From contig CALEZI010000080.1 in assembly GCA_937928755.1 (NCBI GenBank), forward strand, positions 1 through 14,459: a stretch of DNA of 14,459 nucleotides. Direction: 5' to 3'. The position numbers were made by a program, and so were the translations under genes. Positions 6,751 through 12,840 of this stretch are shown here, piece by piece (the first letter of the stretch is position 1; each line of letters begins with the position of its first letter). The notes beneath the pieces are model-generated. The model had not been told where the DNA came from. It ran no database searches and saw nothing but the letters and a program-made list of their open reading frames with translations. The stretch is from an uncultured Rhodanobacteraceae bacterium. Lineage in GTDB: Bacteria > Pseudomonadota > Gammaproteobacteria > Xanthomonadales > SZUA-5.

Positions 6751-7401
6751 TCACGGCATGCTGGCGATAGTCCCATCGAGCAGTGCCGCGATCGCGCGCC
6801 GCGCTTCGGTCACGCCCGACTTGTTGTGCGCCGAGATGACCACGGCTTCGGCGGGCACTCCGAGCTCGGCGATCTCCTGCAGTACCTTGCGCCGGGTTTC
6901 GTTCGCTGGCCCGCGATTGAGCTTGTCCGACTTGCTGAGCAGAACCACGCAGCGCAGCCCCCGCGACTGGCACCAGGCCAGCATCTGGCGATCGAAGTCG
7001 GTCAGGGCGTGGCGGATGTCGCTGACGATGACGATGCCGGCGAGCGCCTGACGTTCGCGCACGTAGGCGTCGATCAGGGTGTGCCAGTCGCGCTTCACTG
7101 CCAACGGCACCTTGGCGTAACCGTAGCCGGGAAGGTCGATCAATCGTTCGTCGTCGGCCAGCGCAAACACCACCAGTTGTTGCGTGCGACCAGGCGTCTT
7201 GCTGGTGCGCGCCAGCGCGTTCTGGTCGGTGATGGCGTTGATTGCGCTCGATTTTCCGGCATTCGAGCGGCCAGCGAAGGCAATCTCGCGGCCGCCGTCC
7301 GCCGGCAGTTTGCGGTGGTCCGGCGTGCTCATCAGAAACTGCGCACGCCGGAAGCGGCGTGCGAGGTCGAGGTCGGCTTGATCGGCTGCGGGTGCGTGCA
7401 T
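6751..7401 (-). CDS. engB: Ribosome biogenesis GTP-binding protein EngB (YihA/YsxC)
   Basis: Small TRAFAC-class GTPase needed for late assembly of the 50S ribosomal subunit; cytosolic. The 216-residue protein has G1 GRSNAGKS at 44-51, the G2 region SKTPGRTQ at 67-74, G3 DLPGYGYAKVP at 89-99, G4 SKSD at 156-159 and G5 SA at 190-191. G4 is SKSD rather than the more usual TKAD, a conservative change. The ATG at 7401 is chosen because QFLMSTPDHRKLP aligns with the usual EngB N-terminus (E. coli HFVMSAPDIRHLP, from memory), so the inner Met24 is unlikely to be the start. The gene is divergent from the cytochrome c4 gene and convergent with the oxygenase gene, with part of repeat module A in the 56-bp gap. 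Confidence 0.96.
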   Translation of the reverse strand: MHAPAADQADLDLARRFRRAQFLMSTPDHRKLPADGGREIAFAGRSNAGKSSAINAITDQNALARTSKTPGRTQQLVVFALADDERLIDLPGYGYAKVPLAVKRDWHTLIDAYVRERQALAGIVIVSDIRHALTDFDRQMLAWCQSRGLRCVVLLSKSDKLNRGPANETRRKVLQEIAELGVPAEAVVISAHNKSGVTEARRAIAALLDGTIASMP

Positions 7402-7466
7402 TCTCGGGTGACCCTGAATCCAGGCGTGGAATCCTACGCGAGCGGTGGATCGGGTTGTTGGTTGCG

Positions 7467-7494
7467 TCGCCAGGGCCGCGCAGGCGTGTAGAAT
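7467..7494 (+). promoter_or_regulatory. Putative promoter of the cytochrome c4 gene
   Basis: TCGCCA (7467-7472, 4 of 6) and TAGAAT (7489-7494, 5 of 6 to TATAAT) with a 16-bp spacer lie in the 174-bp divergent region between engB and the cytochrome gene, about 80 bp upstream of its ATG. Consensus matching only; the engB promoter on the other strand was not identified. Confidence 0.35.
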
Positions 7495-7575
7495 CCGACG
7501 GGTTTAGCATTGCTCGCGCTGTCCGGCGGGTGCTGCGCGAATTCCCCCATTGATCGGCGTTCGAGGTCGAGAACG

Positions 7576-8205
7576 ATGAAGTTCAGCACGTTTGTTGCCC
7601 TGGCAGCGTTGTTTGCTGCAACTCCGGTCTGGTCTGCCGGCGGCGATGCCGCGGCGGGACAGACCAAGGCTGCCGTGTGTGCGGCCTGTCACAGCGTCGA
7701 CGGCAACAGCGTCGATCCCTTGTATCCGAAGATCGCGGGTCAGCATGCCGAATACAGCGCGCAGCAGTTGGCTCTGTTCAAGAGCGGCAAGCGCATGAAT
7801 CCGATCATGCTTGGCATATCGGCAACGCTGAGCGAGCAGGACATGCTCGACGTGGCGGCCTACTTCGCCACGCAAAAGGCCAGCCCGGCGCTCGCCGACG
7901 AGGCCCTGGTGGCGGTGGGGCAGCGGATCTACCAGTCCGGCGATGCCAAGCGTGGCATTCCCGCCTGCATGGCATGCCACGGACCGACCGGCACCGGCAA
8001 TCCAGCGTCGCGTTATCCGGCGCTGGCCAGTCAGCATGCTCAATACACCGCCGACATGCTGCGTCGTTTCCGCGGTGGCGCGGTCTACGGCGATGAATCC
8101 GACGCCAATGCGAAGATCATGTCGCAGGTTGCGGTTTCGCTGACCGATGCTGAGATCGAAGCACTGGCGTCGTACATCCAGGGGCTCAGTTCGGCGACGC
8201 CCTGA
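7576..8205 (+). CDS. Dihaem cytochrome c4 (periplasmic)
   Basis: Periplasmic dihaem electron carrier of the c4 type, expected to pass electrons from the bc1 complex or other donors to terminal oxidases. The 209-residue precursor has a Sec signal peptide (about 1-21, cleavage near VWSA) and two homologous haem domains. Haem-binding CAACH is at 35-39 and CMACH at 131-135. Candidate methionine axial ligands are in KRMNPIM (74/77) and AKIMSQ (182). Size and twofold layout match the family. ATG 7576 is preceded by GAGGT (7564-7568). The order engB (divergent), c4, dsbA, EEP hydrolase is one I recall from xanthomonads. Maturation would require the Ccm system, encoded elsewhere. Confidence 0.93.
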   Translation: MKFSTFVALAALFAATPVWSAGGDAAAGQTKAAVCAACHSVDGNSVDPLYPKIAGQHAEYSAQQLALFKSGKRMNPIMLGISATLSEQDMLDVAAYFATQKASPALADEALVAVGQRIYQSGDAKRGIPACMACHGPTGTGNPASRYPALASQHAQYTADMLRRFRGGAVYGDESDANAKIMSQVAVSLTDAEIEALASYIQGLSSATP

Positions 8206-8290
8206 GGCATTCCGCCGACTGCTAAGTCGCGCTTCAGCCGAAATCTGACAGTCTCCACGCTCCCATCCCGTTGTACGAGGATCACGATCG

Positions 8291-8938
8291 ATGCGTCTCG
8301 CCATTGCCACACTTTTTGCAATCGCCCTGGTACTGGCGCTACCGGCCTGTGCCCAGCCGGTGGAGAAATTTCAGGCCGGCAAGCACTACACGTTGATCGA
8401 TCCGCCACAGCCGACGAGTTCCGGCGACAAGATCGAAGTGCTCGGCGTATTCATGTACACCTGCCCGCACTGTTACGACCTGGAACCGTACCTGGTGAAG
8501 TGGAAGGCCACGGCGGCAGCGGACGTCGCCTACTCGCCGTTCCCGGCGGCATGGAATGAGCCGGTCGAGGCATTTGCGCGTGCGTTCTACGCAGCGGAAA
8601 CGCTGGGCATCCTGGACGCATCGCACGAGAAGTTTTTCGCCGCGATCCACAAGGAACGCGTGCCGCTGCAGTCGCTCGACAGCATTGCGCAGTGGTACAC
8701 GCAATTCGGCGTGACCAAGGAAGCCTTCCTCAGTGCAGCCAGCTCGTTCGCGGTCAACACCAAGATCAATCGCGCCAAGGCGATGGTCCCGCGTTGGGGC
8801 GTGGCGGGTACGCCGACGATGATCGTCAACGGCAAGTATCGCTTCGATGTGTCGAGCGCCGGTGGACATCAGAACGTGGTCGAGTTGATCGATTTCCTGG
8901 TGGCCAAGGAACGCAGCGCCAAGAAAGCCGGCGCTTGA
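8291..8938 (+). CDS. dsbA: Thiol:disulfide interchange protein, DsbA type
   Basis: Introduces disulfide bonds into exported proteins and is normally re-oxidised by DsbB. The 215-residue precursor has a signal peptide, the thioredoxin-fold active site CPHC at 58-61 (the DsbA dipeptide Pro-His), and the cis-proline loop GTPT at 173-176. The helical insert lies between them. The signal ends LALPACAQ: it could be a type-I signal cut after ACA, or a lipoprotein signal with Cys20 as the lipidated residue (Pro at -2 is atypical). GAGG (8277-8280) lies 10 bp before the ATG. It follows cytochrome c4 by 85 bp and precedes the hydrolase gene by 16 bp. My recollection is that related xanthomonads carry two tandem dsbA genes here; only one is present. 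Confidence 0.93.
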   Translation: MRLAIATLFAIALVLALPACAQPVEKFQAGKHYTLIDPPQPTSSGDKIEVLGVFMYTCPHCYDLEPYLVKWKATAAADVAYSPFPAAWNEPVEAFARAFYAAETLGILDASHEKFFAAIHKERVPLQSLDSIAQWYTQFGVTKEAFLSAASSFAVNTKINRAKAMVPRWGVAGTPTMIVNGKYRFDVSSAGGHQNVVELIDFLVAKERSAKKAGA

Positions 8939-8954
8939 TCGTTCGGCCCATGGC

Positions 8955-9767
8955 ATGAATGCGCCGCGTAGTGCGGAGAAGAAGTCGGAGGCGCGATCCC
9001 CTGGGTCGCGCCTTCGTCTTTTCTGCTTCAACATTCATGCCGGCAACGCTCAGGGTGGGTTTCGCGAGTACTTCACGCGCAGCTGGCGGCATTTCCTGCC
9101 GGACACCGGCAAGCACAAGAATCTGTCCGAACTGGCGCGGCTGCTGGGAGAAGTCGATATCGCCGCGCTGCAGGAGGTCGACGGCGGCAGCCTGCGCTCT
9201 GGATTCATGAACCAGGCCGCCTATCTGGCAGAACTGGCGGCATTCCCCTATTGGTGGCAACAGCGTAACCGGCGTATCGGGCGCATCGCCGAGTCGAGCA
9301 ATTGCCTGCTCAGCCGGGCTCAGCCCACCCAGGTAGAAGACCATCCTCTGCCGGGACGCATTCCCGGTCGTGGTGCGTTGATGGCGGTGTATGGCGAGGG
9401 GCGCGAATCGCTTGCCGTTGCGATCTCGCACCTGTCGCTGGGCGCCCAGGCGCGAGCGCGTCAGTTTGACTTTCTGCACGAGCTGCTTTCGCCCTACAAG
9501 CACACGGTTCTGATGGGCGACTTCAACTGCCAACCCAGTGCGCCAGCTTTCCGCCGATTCATGGAACGCAGCGGGCTGCAGGTGCCGGGGCCGCAGGCGC
9601 TGGCGACCTATCCCGCATGGCAACCTCAGCGCTCGATCGACCATATCCTGGTCTCGCATGACATCCACGTCAGCCGCTACGAAGCCCCGTCGCTGAAGCT
9701 GTCCGACCACCTGCCGGTGGCAGTCGACATCCACTTGCCCGAGGGCGTACGCGTCGGGCGTGCTTGA
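8955..9767 (+). CDS. Endonuclease/exonuclease/phosphatase (EEP) family hydrolase
   Basis: Metal-dependent phosphodiesterase fold shared by exonuclease III, DNase I and sphingomyelinases; the substrate here is unknown. The 270-residue protein has no signal peptide. The full motif set is present: CFNIHAG (Asn26), LQEVDGGS (metal-ligand Glu74), SHLSLG (His159), MGDFNCQPSAP (Asp/Asn at 189/191), SIDHILVS (Asp229), and the C-terminal LSDHLPV with the catalytic Asp-His pair (251/252). The missing signal suggests a cytosolic role. It starts 16 bp after dsbA and is probably co-transcribed with it. A 9-bp inverted repeat (9762-9770 with 9795-9803) overlaps its stop codon and may end the transcript, though no T-run follows. 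Confidence 0.88.
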   Translation: MNAPRSAEKKSEARSPGSRLRLFCFNIHAGNAQGGFREYFTRSWRHFLPDTGKHKNLSELARLLGEVDIAALQEVDGGSLRSGFMNQAAYLAELAAFPYWWQQRNRRIGRIAESSNCLLSRAQPTQVEDHPLPGRIPGRGALMAVYGEGRESLAVAISHLSLGAQARARQFDFLHELLSPYKHTVLMGDFNCQPSAPAFRRFMERSGLQVPGPQALATYPAWQPQRSIDHILVSHDIHVSRYEAPSLKLSDHLPVAVDIHLPEGVRVGRA

Positions 9768-9803
9768 CGCTTCGCGTGTGGGCGCGTAATTCGCGCGTCA
9801 AGC
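9762..9803 (+). terminator. Possible hairpin at the end of the EEP gene
   Basis: GCTTGACGC (9762-9770) pairs perfectly with GCGTCAAGC (9795-9803) across a 24-nt loop, and the left arm contains the stop codon. No T-run follows, so it is at best an atypical terminator or an mRNA-end stabilising structure. Confidence 0.3.
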
Positions 9804-9855
9804 CCTGTGCGAGTGCAGGTCGCCCCCTGGCGGCGCGCTTGTTCGCGCATCGAAC
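9804..9855 (-). repeat. Repeat module A, copy 2 (inverted)
   Basis: The reverse complement matches module A copy 1 (4088-4138) with about five substitutions and one single-base gap over 52 positions. The first 21 bases are identical. It opens the second gene-free island (9768-10283). Confidence 0.8.
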
Positions 9856-9888
9856 TGGCGGCGACCATGCGGACTGCCTTCTTTGTCC

Positions 9889-10030
9889 GCAAAGGACGCA
9901 AAGAGAGCCAAGAACCAGGGTGTTGATGTTCTGCTGGCTTTGCTGTCCTTTCCTATCCTTTCCTATCCTATCCTTTCCTATCCTTTCCTTTGCGTCCTTT
10001 GCGTCCTTTGCGTCCTTTGCGTCCTTTGCG
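9889..10030. repeat. GACGCAAAG 9-mer island with pyrimidine microsatellite
   Basis: The left arm is short (GCAAAGGACGCAAAG, 9889-9903). The right arm is four perfect TTTGCGTCC units plus TTTGCG (9989-10030). Between them, about 9945-9988, lies a tract of CCTTTCCTAT/CCTAT units that merges smoothly into the TTTGCGTCC array. Translations here are low-complexity (FASFASFA) and are not genes. Compare the symmetric copy at 3933-4053. Confidence 0.85.
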
Positions 10031-10064
10031 TAAAAGTTTTTCCAGATACTTGCGTTATGTTTGG

Positions 10065-10153
10065 TGAGAGTCCCGGTCGCCCTGTCGGTGCGCTTATTCG
10101 CGCAAAGAACACACGGAAGTAGGTCACGTTGCCTGCCCAGCAGGCTACGTGAC
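10065..10153 (-). repeat. Repeat module B, copy 2 (inverted)
   Basis: The reverse complement is nearly identical to 4179-4268 (two substitutions, one single-base gap). It includes a copy of hairpin H (10123-10153). On this strand the module order is B, then the GACGCAAAG block, then A, whereas at 3933-4268 it is GACGCAAAG, A, B. Confidence 0.88.
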
Positions 10154-10163
10154 GCTGTCCATT

Positions 10164-10194
10164 GTCACGTAGCCCGCTGCGCAGGCAACGTGAC
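10164..10194. repeat. Palindromic hairpin H, copy 3
   Basis: A 31-nt hairpin, GTCACGT-A-GCCCGC-TGC-GCAGGC-A-ACGTGAC, follows copy 2 after 10 bp. One stem base pair is altered relative to copy 1 (a G-T type change), otherwise the same design. Confidence 0.8.
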
Positions 10195-10201
10195 CTAGTT
10201 C

Positions 10202-10256
10202 TGTGAGAGCGGGTTCTTCCCGCGAAGGCTCTCGCGGAATGAATCCGCTCCCACAA
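10202..10256. repeat. TGTGGGAGCGG-type palindromic repeat
   Basis: An imperfect inverted repeat: the outer arms (TGTGAGAGCGGGTTC and, on the other strand, TGTGGGAGCGGATTC) differ at 2 of 15 positions, and the inner arms CCGCGA/TCGCGG form a second stem. This resembles REP-like intergenic palindromes I recall from pseudomonads and xanthomonads. A partial copy (CCGCTCCCACA type) is at 12817-12826. Confidence 0.7.
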
Positions 10257-10283
10257 GAACACATATTGCTCGTGCAGACGCCG

Positions 10284-11297
10284 TCAGTGCCTTGCGCGCA
10301 GGCGGAAGCGCTCGCGATAGTCGGCCGGCGTCAGTGTGGTCGCGCGCTTGAACAGTTTGCGGAAGCTCGACACATCGCTGTAACCGCAGCGTTCGACCAC
10401 TTCGTCGAAACTGAGGTGGGTGGTCTCCAGCAGTGCTTTTGCGCGTTCCACCCGCAGCCGCTGGATGTGCTCCAGCGGCGACACGCCATAGTGCGATTTG
10501 AAATGCCGCAGCAGGCTGCGTTCGCTGGTACCGCAATGCTCGGCCAGCGCGCTCACGCTGACTTCGCTGTCGATCGCGGTGCGCAGGTACTTTTCCGCTT
10601 TTTCCGCCATCGACGTGCGTGGACGCTCCATCAGTGCCAGGCTGATGTAGGGCGCCTGGCTCTGGCGCTCGGCATCGAAGGCGAGCATGTGTCCGACCTG
10701 TTGCGCCAGGTCCGCGCCGGCGACTTCGCTGACCAGCCGCATGATCAGGTTGAGCACCGCGGTCGCAGCTCCGGTGGTGATTACGCCACCGTCGTCGACG
10801 ATCATCTGGTTGGTGTCCAGTTGCACACGCGGAAAGGCCTGACGGAAGGTTGCGCCGAGCCACCAACTGGTGGTCGCCCGACGACCATCCAGCAAGCCGC
10901 TCTTGGCCAGCAGCAGGGTGCCGCTGCAGGACGCCGCCACGCGCACGCCGGCTGCATGAGCGCGGCGCAGGTATTCGACTTCGGTGTCGAATTCCGCTGC
11001 GCGCTTGCACAGGCCCGCGGGGTCGTCGGCGAGGATGCCCGGGACCAGCAGCACATCGAAGTCGGTGCCCGGTGGGCGCAGTCCGTCGAGCTTGAGGCCG
11101 GTGCTGGTGATCACCTGCGTCTGTCCGCGCGCGCTGACCACCTCGGTGACGAAGCGCGGCGAGAAGCTCGGTTTCTTCAACTGCGCCACCTTTTCGGCGA
11201 CACGCAGCGCGTCGATGGGACTGGCGACGCTCGACAGCATGCAGCCATCGAGCGCCAGGATTCCGAGCCGCAGCAGCGGTGGTTCAGGGTGTCCCAT
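10284..11297 (-). CDS. AraC-family transcriptional regulator with DJ-1/PfpI (GATase1-like) domain
   Basis: A 337-residue GlxA-type regulator. Residues about 10-190 form the DJ-1/PfpI-like sensor domain, with VLLVPGI and a nucleophile-elbow segment ASCSGTLLLAKSGLLDGRRATTSWW (Cys124). Residues about 230-335 form the AraC DNA-binding domain with two helix-turn-helix segments (VSALAEHCGTSERSLLRHFK and SFDEVVERCGYSDVSSFRKLFKR) and the usual ending TPADYRERF. Such proteins generally activate or repress nearby catabolic or stress genes; the ligand here is unknown. It begins 9 bp after the stop of the upstream small secreted-protein gene, so the two should form an operon. The ATG at 11297 gives the expected full-length N-terminal domain. 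Confidence 0.93.
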   Translation of the reverse strand: MGHPEPPLLRLGILALDGCMLSSVASPIDALRVAEKVAQLKKPSFSPRFVTEVVSARGQTQVITSTGLKLDGLRPPGTDFDVLLVPGILADDPAGLCKRAAEFDTEVEYLRRAHAAGVRVAASCSGTLLLAKSGLLDGRRATTSWWLGATFRQAFPRVQLDTNQMIVDDGGVITTGAATAVLNLIMRLVSEVAGADLAQQVGHMLAFDAERQSQAPYISLALMERPRTSMAEKAEKYLRTAIDSEVSVSALAEHCGTSERSLLRHFKSHYGVSPLEHIQRLRVERAKALLETTHLSFDEVVERCGYSDVSSFRKLFKRATTLTPADYRERFRLRARH

Positions 11298-11306
11298 GGG
11301 TGCGAC

Positions 11307-11723
11307 TCAGCGTTCGACCATGACCGCACCAGTATGCTCCGCCAGCCAGTTGATCAGCGTGCTCGGCGCGCGCAGCGCGTTTGGTTGCGCACCCGCGCTA
11401 TCGCAGGACACCAGTTGCACGCGGCCCCTGTGGCCCGGCGGCAGCGCGGTGCCGGACGGCGCCTGCAGTTCCAGACTGCCCTGGCGATTGCGGTTGAGCA
11501 TCCAGATGCCCTCGGGCAGATAAACCTGCTGTCGGCATTGGCTCAGTACTTCGCGGTCTTCGGCGTCGATCGGCGTCAGCTCCCAGCGACCACTGGTCTG
11601 TTCGAGCCTGGCCGAATACTGGCTGCCGGCGGTGAATTGGGGACCGGCATCTTCGATCTCTTCAGCGACCGCCTGGGTGCCGAAGGCGATCAGCGTGGCG
11701 GCAATGATCAGACGGATGTTCAT
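11307..11723 (-). CDS. Small secreted protein of unknown function
   Basis: 138 residues, family not recognised. The N-terminus is a clear Sec signal peptide (MNIRLIIAATLIAFGTQAVA, cleavage before EE). The mature part has two cysteines (in LSQCRQQ and LVSCDSA) that could form a disulfide, and a C-terminal segment STLINWLAEHTGAVMVER. A longer reading from 11780 is possible, but ATG 11723 has AGGAG (CTCCT at 11731-11735 on the plus strand) 7 bp upstream and places the signal peptide at the N-terminus. It is the first gene of a presumed operon with the GlxA-type regulator, so the regulator may control it or respond to a related signal. Confidence 0.82.
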   Translation of the reverse strand: MNIRLIIAATLIAFGTQAVAEEIEDAGPQFTAGSQYSARLEQTSGRWELTPIDAEDREVLSQCRQQVYLPEGIWMLNRNRQGSLELQAPSGTALPPGHRGRVQLVSCDSAGAQPNALRAPSTLINWLAEHTGAVMVER

Positions 11724-11775
11724 GGTGTAGCTCCTGTGCTTTCCGGGGAGATGTCCCGGGGTGGACACAGATTGC

Positions 11776-11802
11776 GCCACTGACCGATCGGTCGGGAGTG
11801 GC
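11776..11802. promoter_or_regulatory. Palindromic operator-like site upstream of the secreted protein/regulator pair
   Basis: A perfect 12-bp palindrome GACCGATCGGTC (11782-11793) lies within a slightly off-centre outer inverted repeat GCCACT/AGTGGC (11776-11781 and 11797-11802), 53 bp upstream of the minus-strand start at 11723. It resembles TetR-family operators; no TetR gene is in the window. Function inferred from position and symmetry only. Confidence 0.4.
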
Positions 11803-11839
11803 GGAAACGCAATTAATGGGGCGGAATCAGACAGGAGCG

Positions 11840-11881
11840 GTGAAAAGTGAAAGGTGAAAGGTGAACGGTGAAACGTGAAAC
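11840..11881 (+). repeat. GTGAAAC-type heptamer array (6 units)
   Basis: Six consecutive heptamers: GTGAAAA, GTGAAAG, GTGAAAG, GTGAACG, GTGAAAC, GTGAAAC. They are followed by GTTAA and then the nested palindromic element. Inverted-complement units are at 12054-12088. Confidence 0.88.
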
Positions 11882-11886
11882 GTTAA

Positions 11887-12020
11887 GGACCCTCTGAAGT
11901 GCGCCGTGACTCGTCATTGCGAGCGCAGCGAAGCAATCCAGGCATTTGATTTTCAGAGCATTTCTGGATTGCCGCGTCGCTTCGCTCCTCGCAATGACGA
12001 CTTGATCAGAGGTTCCCTAA
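11887..12020. mobile_element. MITE-like palindromic element nested in the heptamer array
   Basis: About 134 bp with imperfect terminal inverted repeats (GGACCCTCTGA on the left, matching the reverse complement of TCAGAGGTTCC on the right, 10 of 11). It is flanked by GTTAA on both sides (11882-11886 and 12021-12025), a possible target duplication. Inside are long inverted arms: GTCATTGCGAG...GCAATCCAG (11913-11941) and their complement (11964-11998). It encodes no protein. The GTCATTGCGAG arm is of a palindrome type I recall in many unrelated bacterial genomes. Confidence 0.7.
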
Positions 12021-12088
12021 GTTAAAGGTGAAACGTCAAAGGGGTCTCGCTTTGTTTAACGTTTCACGTTTCACGTTTCACGTTTCAC
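12021..12088. repeat. Heptamer units right of the nested element, in inverted arrangement
   Basis: GTTAAAG, GTGAAAC, GTCAAAG (12021-12041) continue the left array after the nested element. After a 12-bp gap come GTTTAAC and four perfect GTTTCAC units (12054-12088), the reverse complement of GTGAAAC. The whole 11840-12088 block is therefore an inverted pair of heptamer arrays. Confidence 0.85.
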
Positions 12089-12259
12089 TTTGCTTGCCTC
12101 AATTTCGCTCAAGCGCGGGGCCCCGCGCAGCACACTCACCCACCTGTCACCAACATCAAGACGGCTTGCACGCCGCGCAGACGCGGCGAGCATGCAGCGA
12201 GGAGGAAGCTATCCCGGCGCCACTGATGCGCTCCCCTTCCCATCCTAGAGACACATCAC
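12089..12259. other. Rest of the 11724-12259 spacer, no gene seen
   Basis: Leader region of the fasciclin gene. No convincing -35/-10 pair was found. A strong purine stretch GAGGAGGAAG at about 12199-12208 looks like a ribosome-binding site but has no suitable start codon and open frame after it. The fasciclin ATG has only a weak site nearby. Confidence 0.4.
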
Positions 12260-12763
12260 ATGAAACTGCTCCCGATTCTTGGCACCTGCGCTGCTCTGGT
12301 TTTCGCGCCGATGGTCATCGCCGGCAACCACGCGGACCACGCTGCGACGAAGCAGCAGACCGTGGTCGACATCGCCGTCGGCAATCCTGACTTCTCCACC
12401 CTGGTCGCGGCGCTGAAGGCTGCCGGTCTGGTCGACACCCTGAGCGGTGCGGGCCCGTTCACCGTGTTCGCGCCGACCAATGCGGCATTCGAGAAGCTGC
12501 CGGCGGGCACGCTGGACAGCCTGCTCAAGCCGGAGAACAAGGGCCAGCTGACCTCGATCCTGACCTATCACGTGGTTGCCGGAAAGGTTCTGGCCGCTGA
12601 CGTGGTCAAGCTCAGCAGCGCCAAGACCGTGCAGGGCGGCGAGGTGGCGATAAAGGTCGATGGCGGCGCGGTGACGGTCGATGGCGCCAACGTGACCGCC
12701 ACCGACATCGCCGGCAGCAACGGTGTCATCCACGTCATCGACAATGTGATCCTGCCGAAATAA
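12260..12763 (+). CDS. Secreted fasciclin (FAS1) domain protein
   Basis: A 167-residue precursor with a Sec signal peptide (about 1-22) and a single FAS1 domain. The domain's two conserved segments are present: H1-type FTVFAPTNAAFEKLP (67-81) and H2-type GVIHVIDNVILP (155-166), with the central YHVVAGKV (103-110) between them. FAS1 proteins are extracytoplasmic and commonly act in adhesion or surface interactions; the bacterial role is often unknown. The size fits the usual single-domain bacterial form. It is transcribed toward valS and separated from it by a strong palindrome. The ribosome-binding site is weak, but the ATG fits the signal peptide well. Confidence 0.93.
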   Translation: MKLLPILGTCAALVFAPMVIAGNHADHAATKQQTVVDIAVGNPDFSTLVAALKAAGLVDTLSGAGPFTVFAPTNAAFEKLPAGTLDSLLKPENKGQLTSILTYHVVAGKVLAADVVKLSSAKTVQGGEVAIKVDGGAVTVDGANVTATDIAGSNGVIHVIDNVILPK

Positions 12764-12777
12764 GCATCTCGACGGCG

Positions 12778-12809
12778 TTGCGGGGCGCCGCAGCTGCGGC
12801 GCCCTGCAG
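12778..12809. terminator. Strong palindrome between convergent fasciclin and valS genes
   Basis: GGGCGCCGCAG followed directly by its exact complement CTGCGGCGCCC (12783-12804), extendable by a few pairs including a wobble. It sits between the two convergent stop codons (12763 and 12841). No T-run follows on either strand, so bidirectional termination is plausible but not shown. On the minus strand it is next to a TGTGGGAGCGG-like repeat fragment. Confidence 0.4.
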
Positions 12810-12840
12810 CAAAACCCGCTCCCACAGTGAAGCAGAAGGG

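Noticed and set aside
10203..11783. Plus-strand open frame of 526 codons opposite the regulator pair
   Set aside because: Shadow of the GlxA-type regulator and small secreted protein, both of which have clear motifs and starts on the minus strand.
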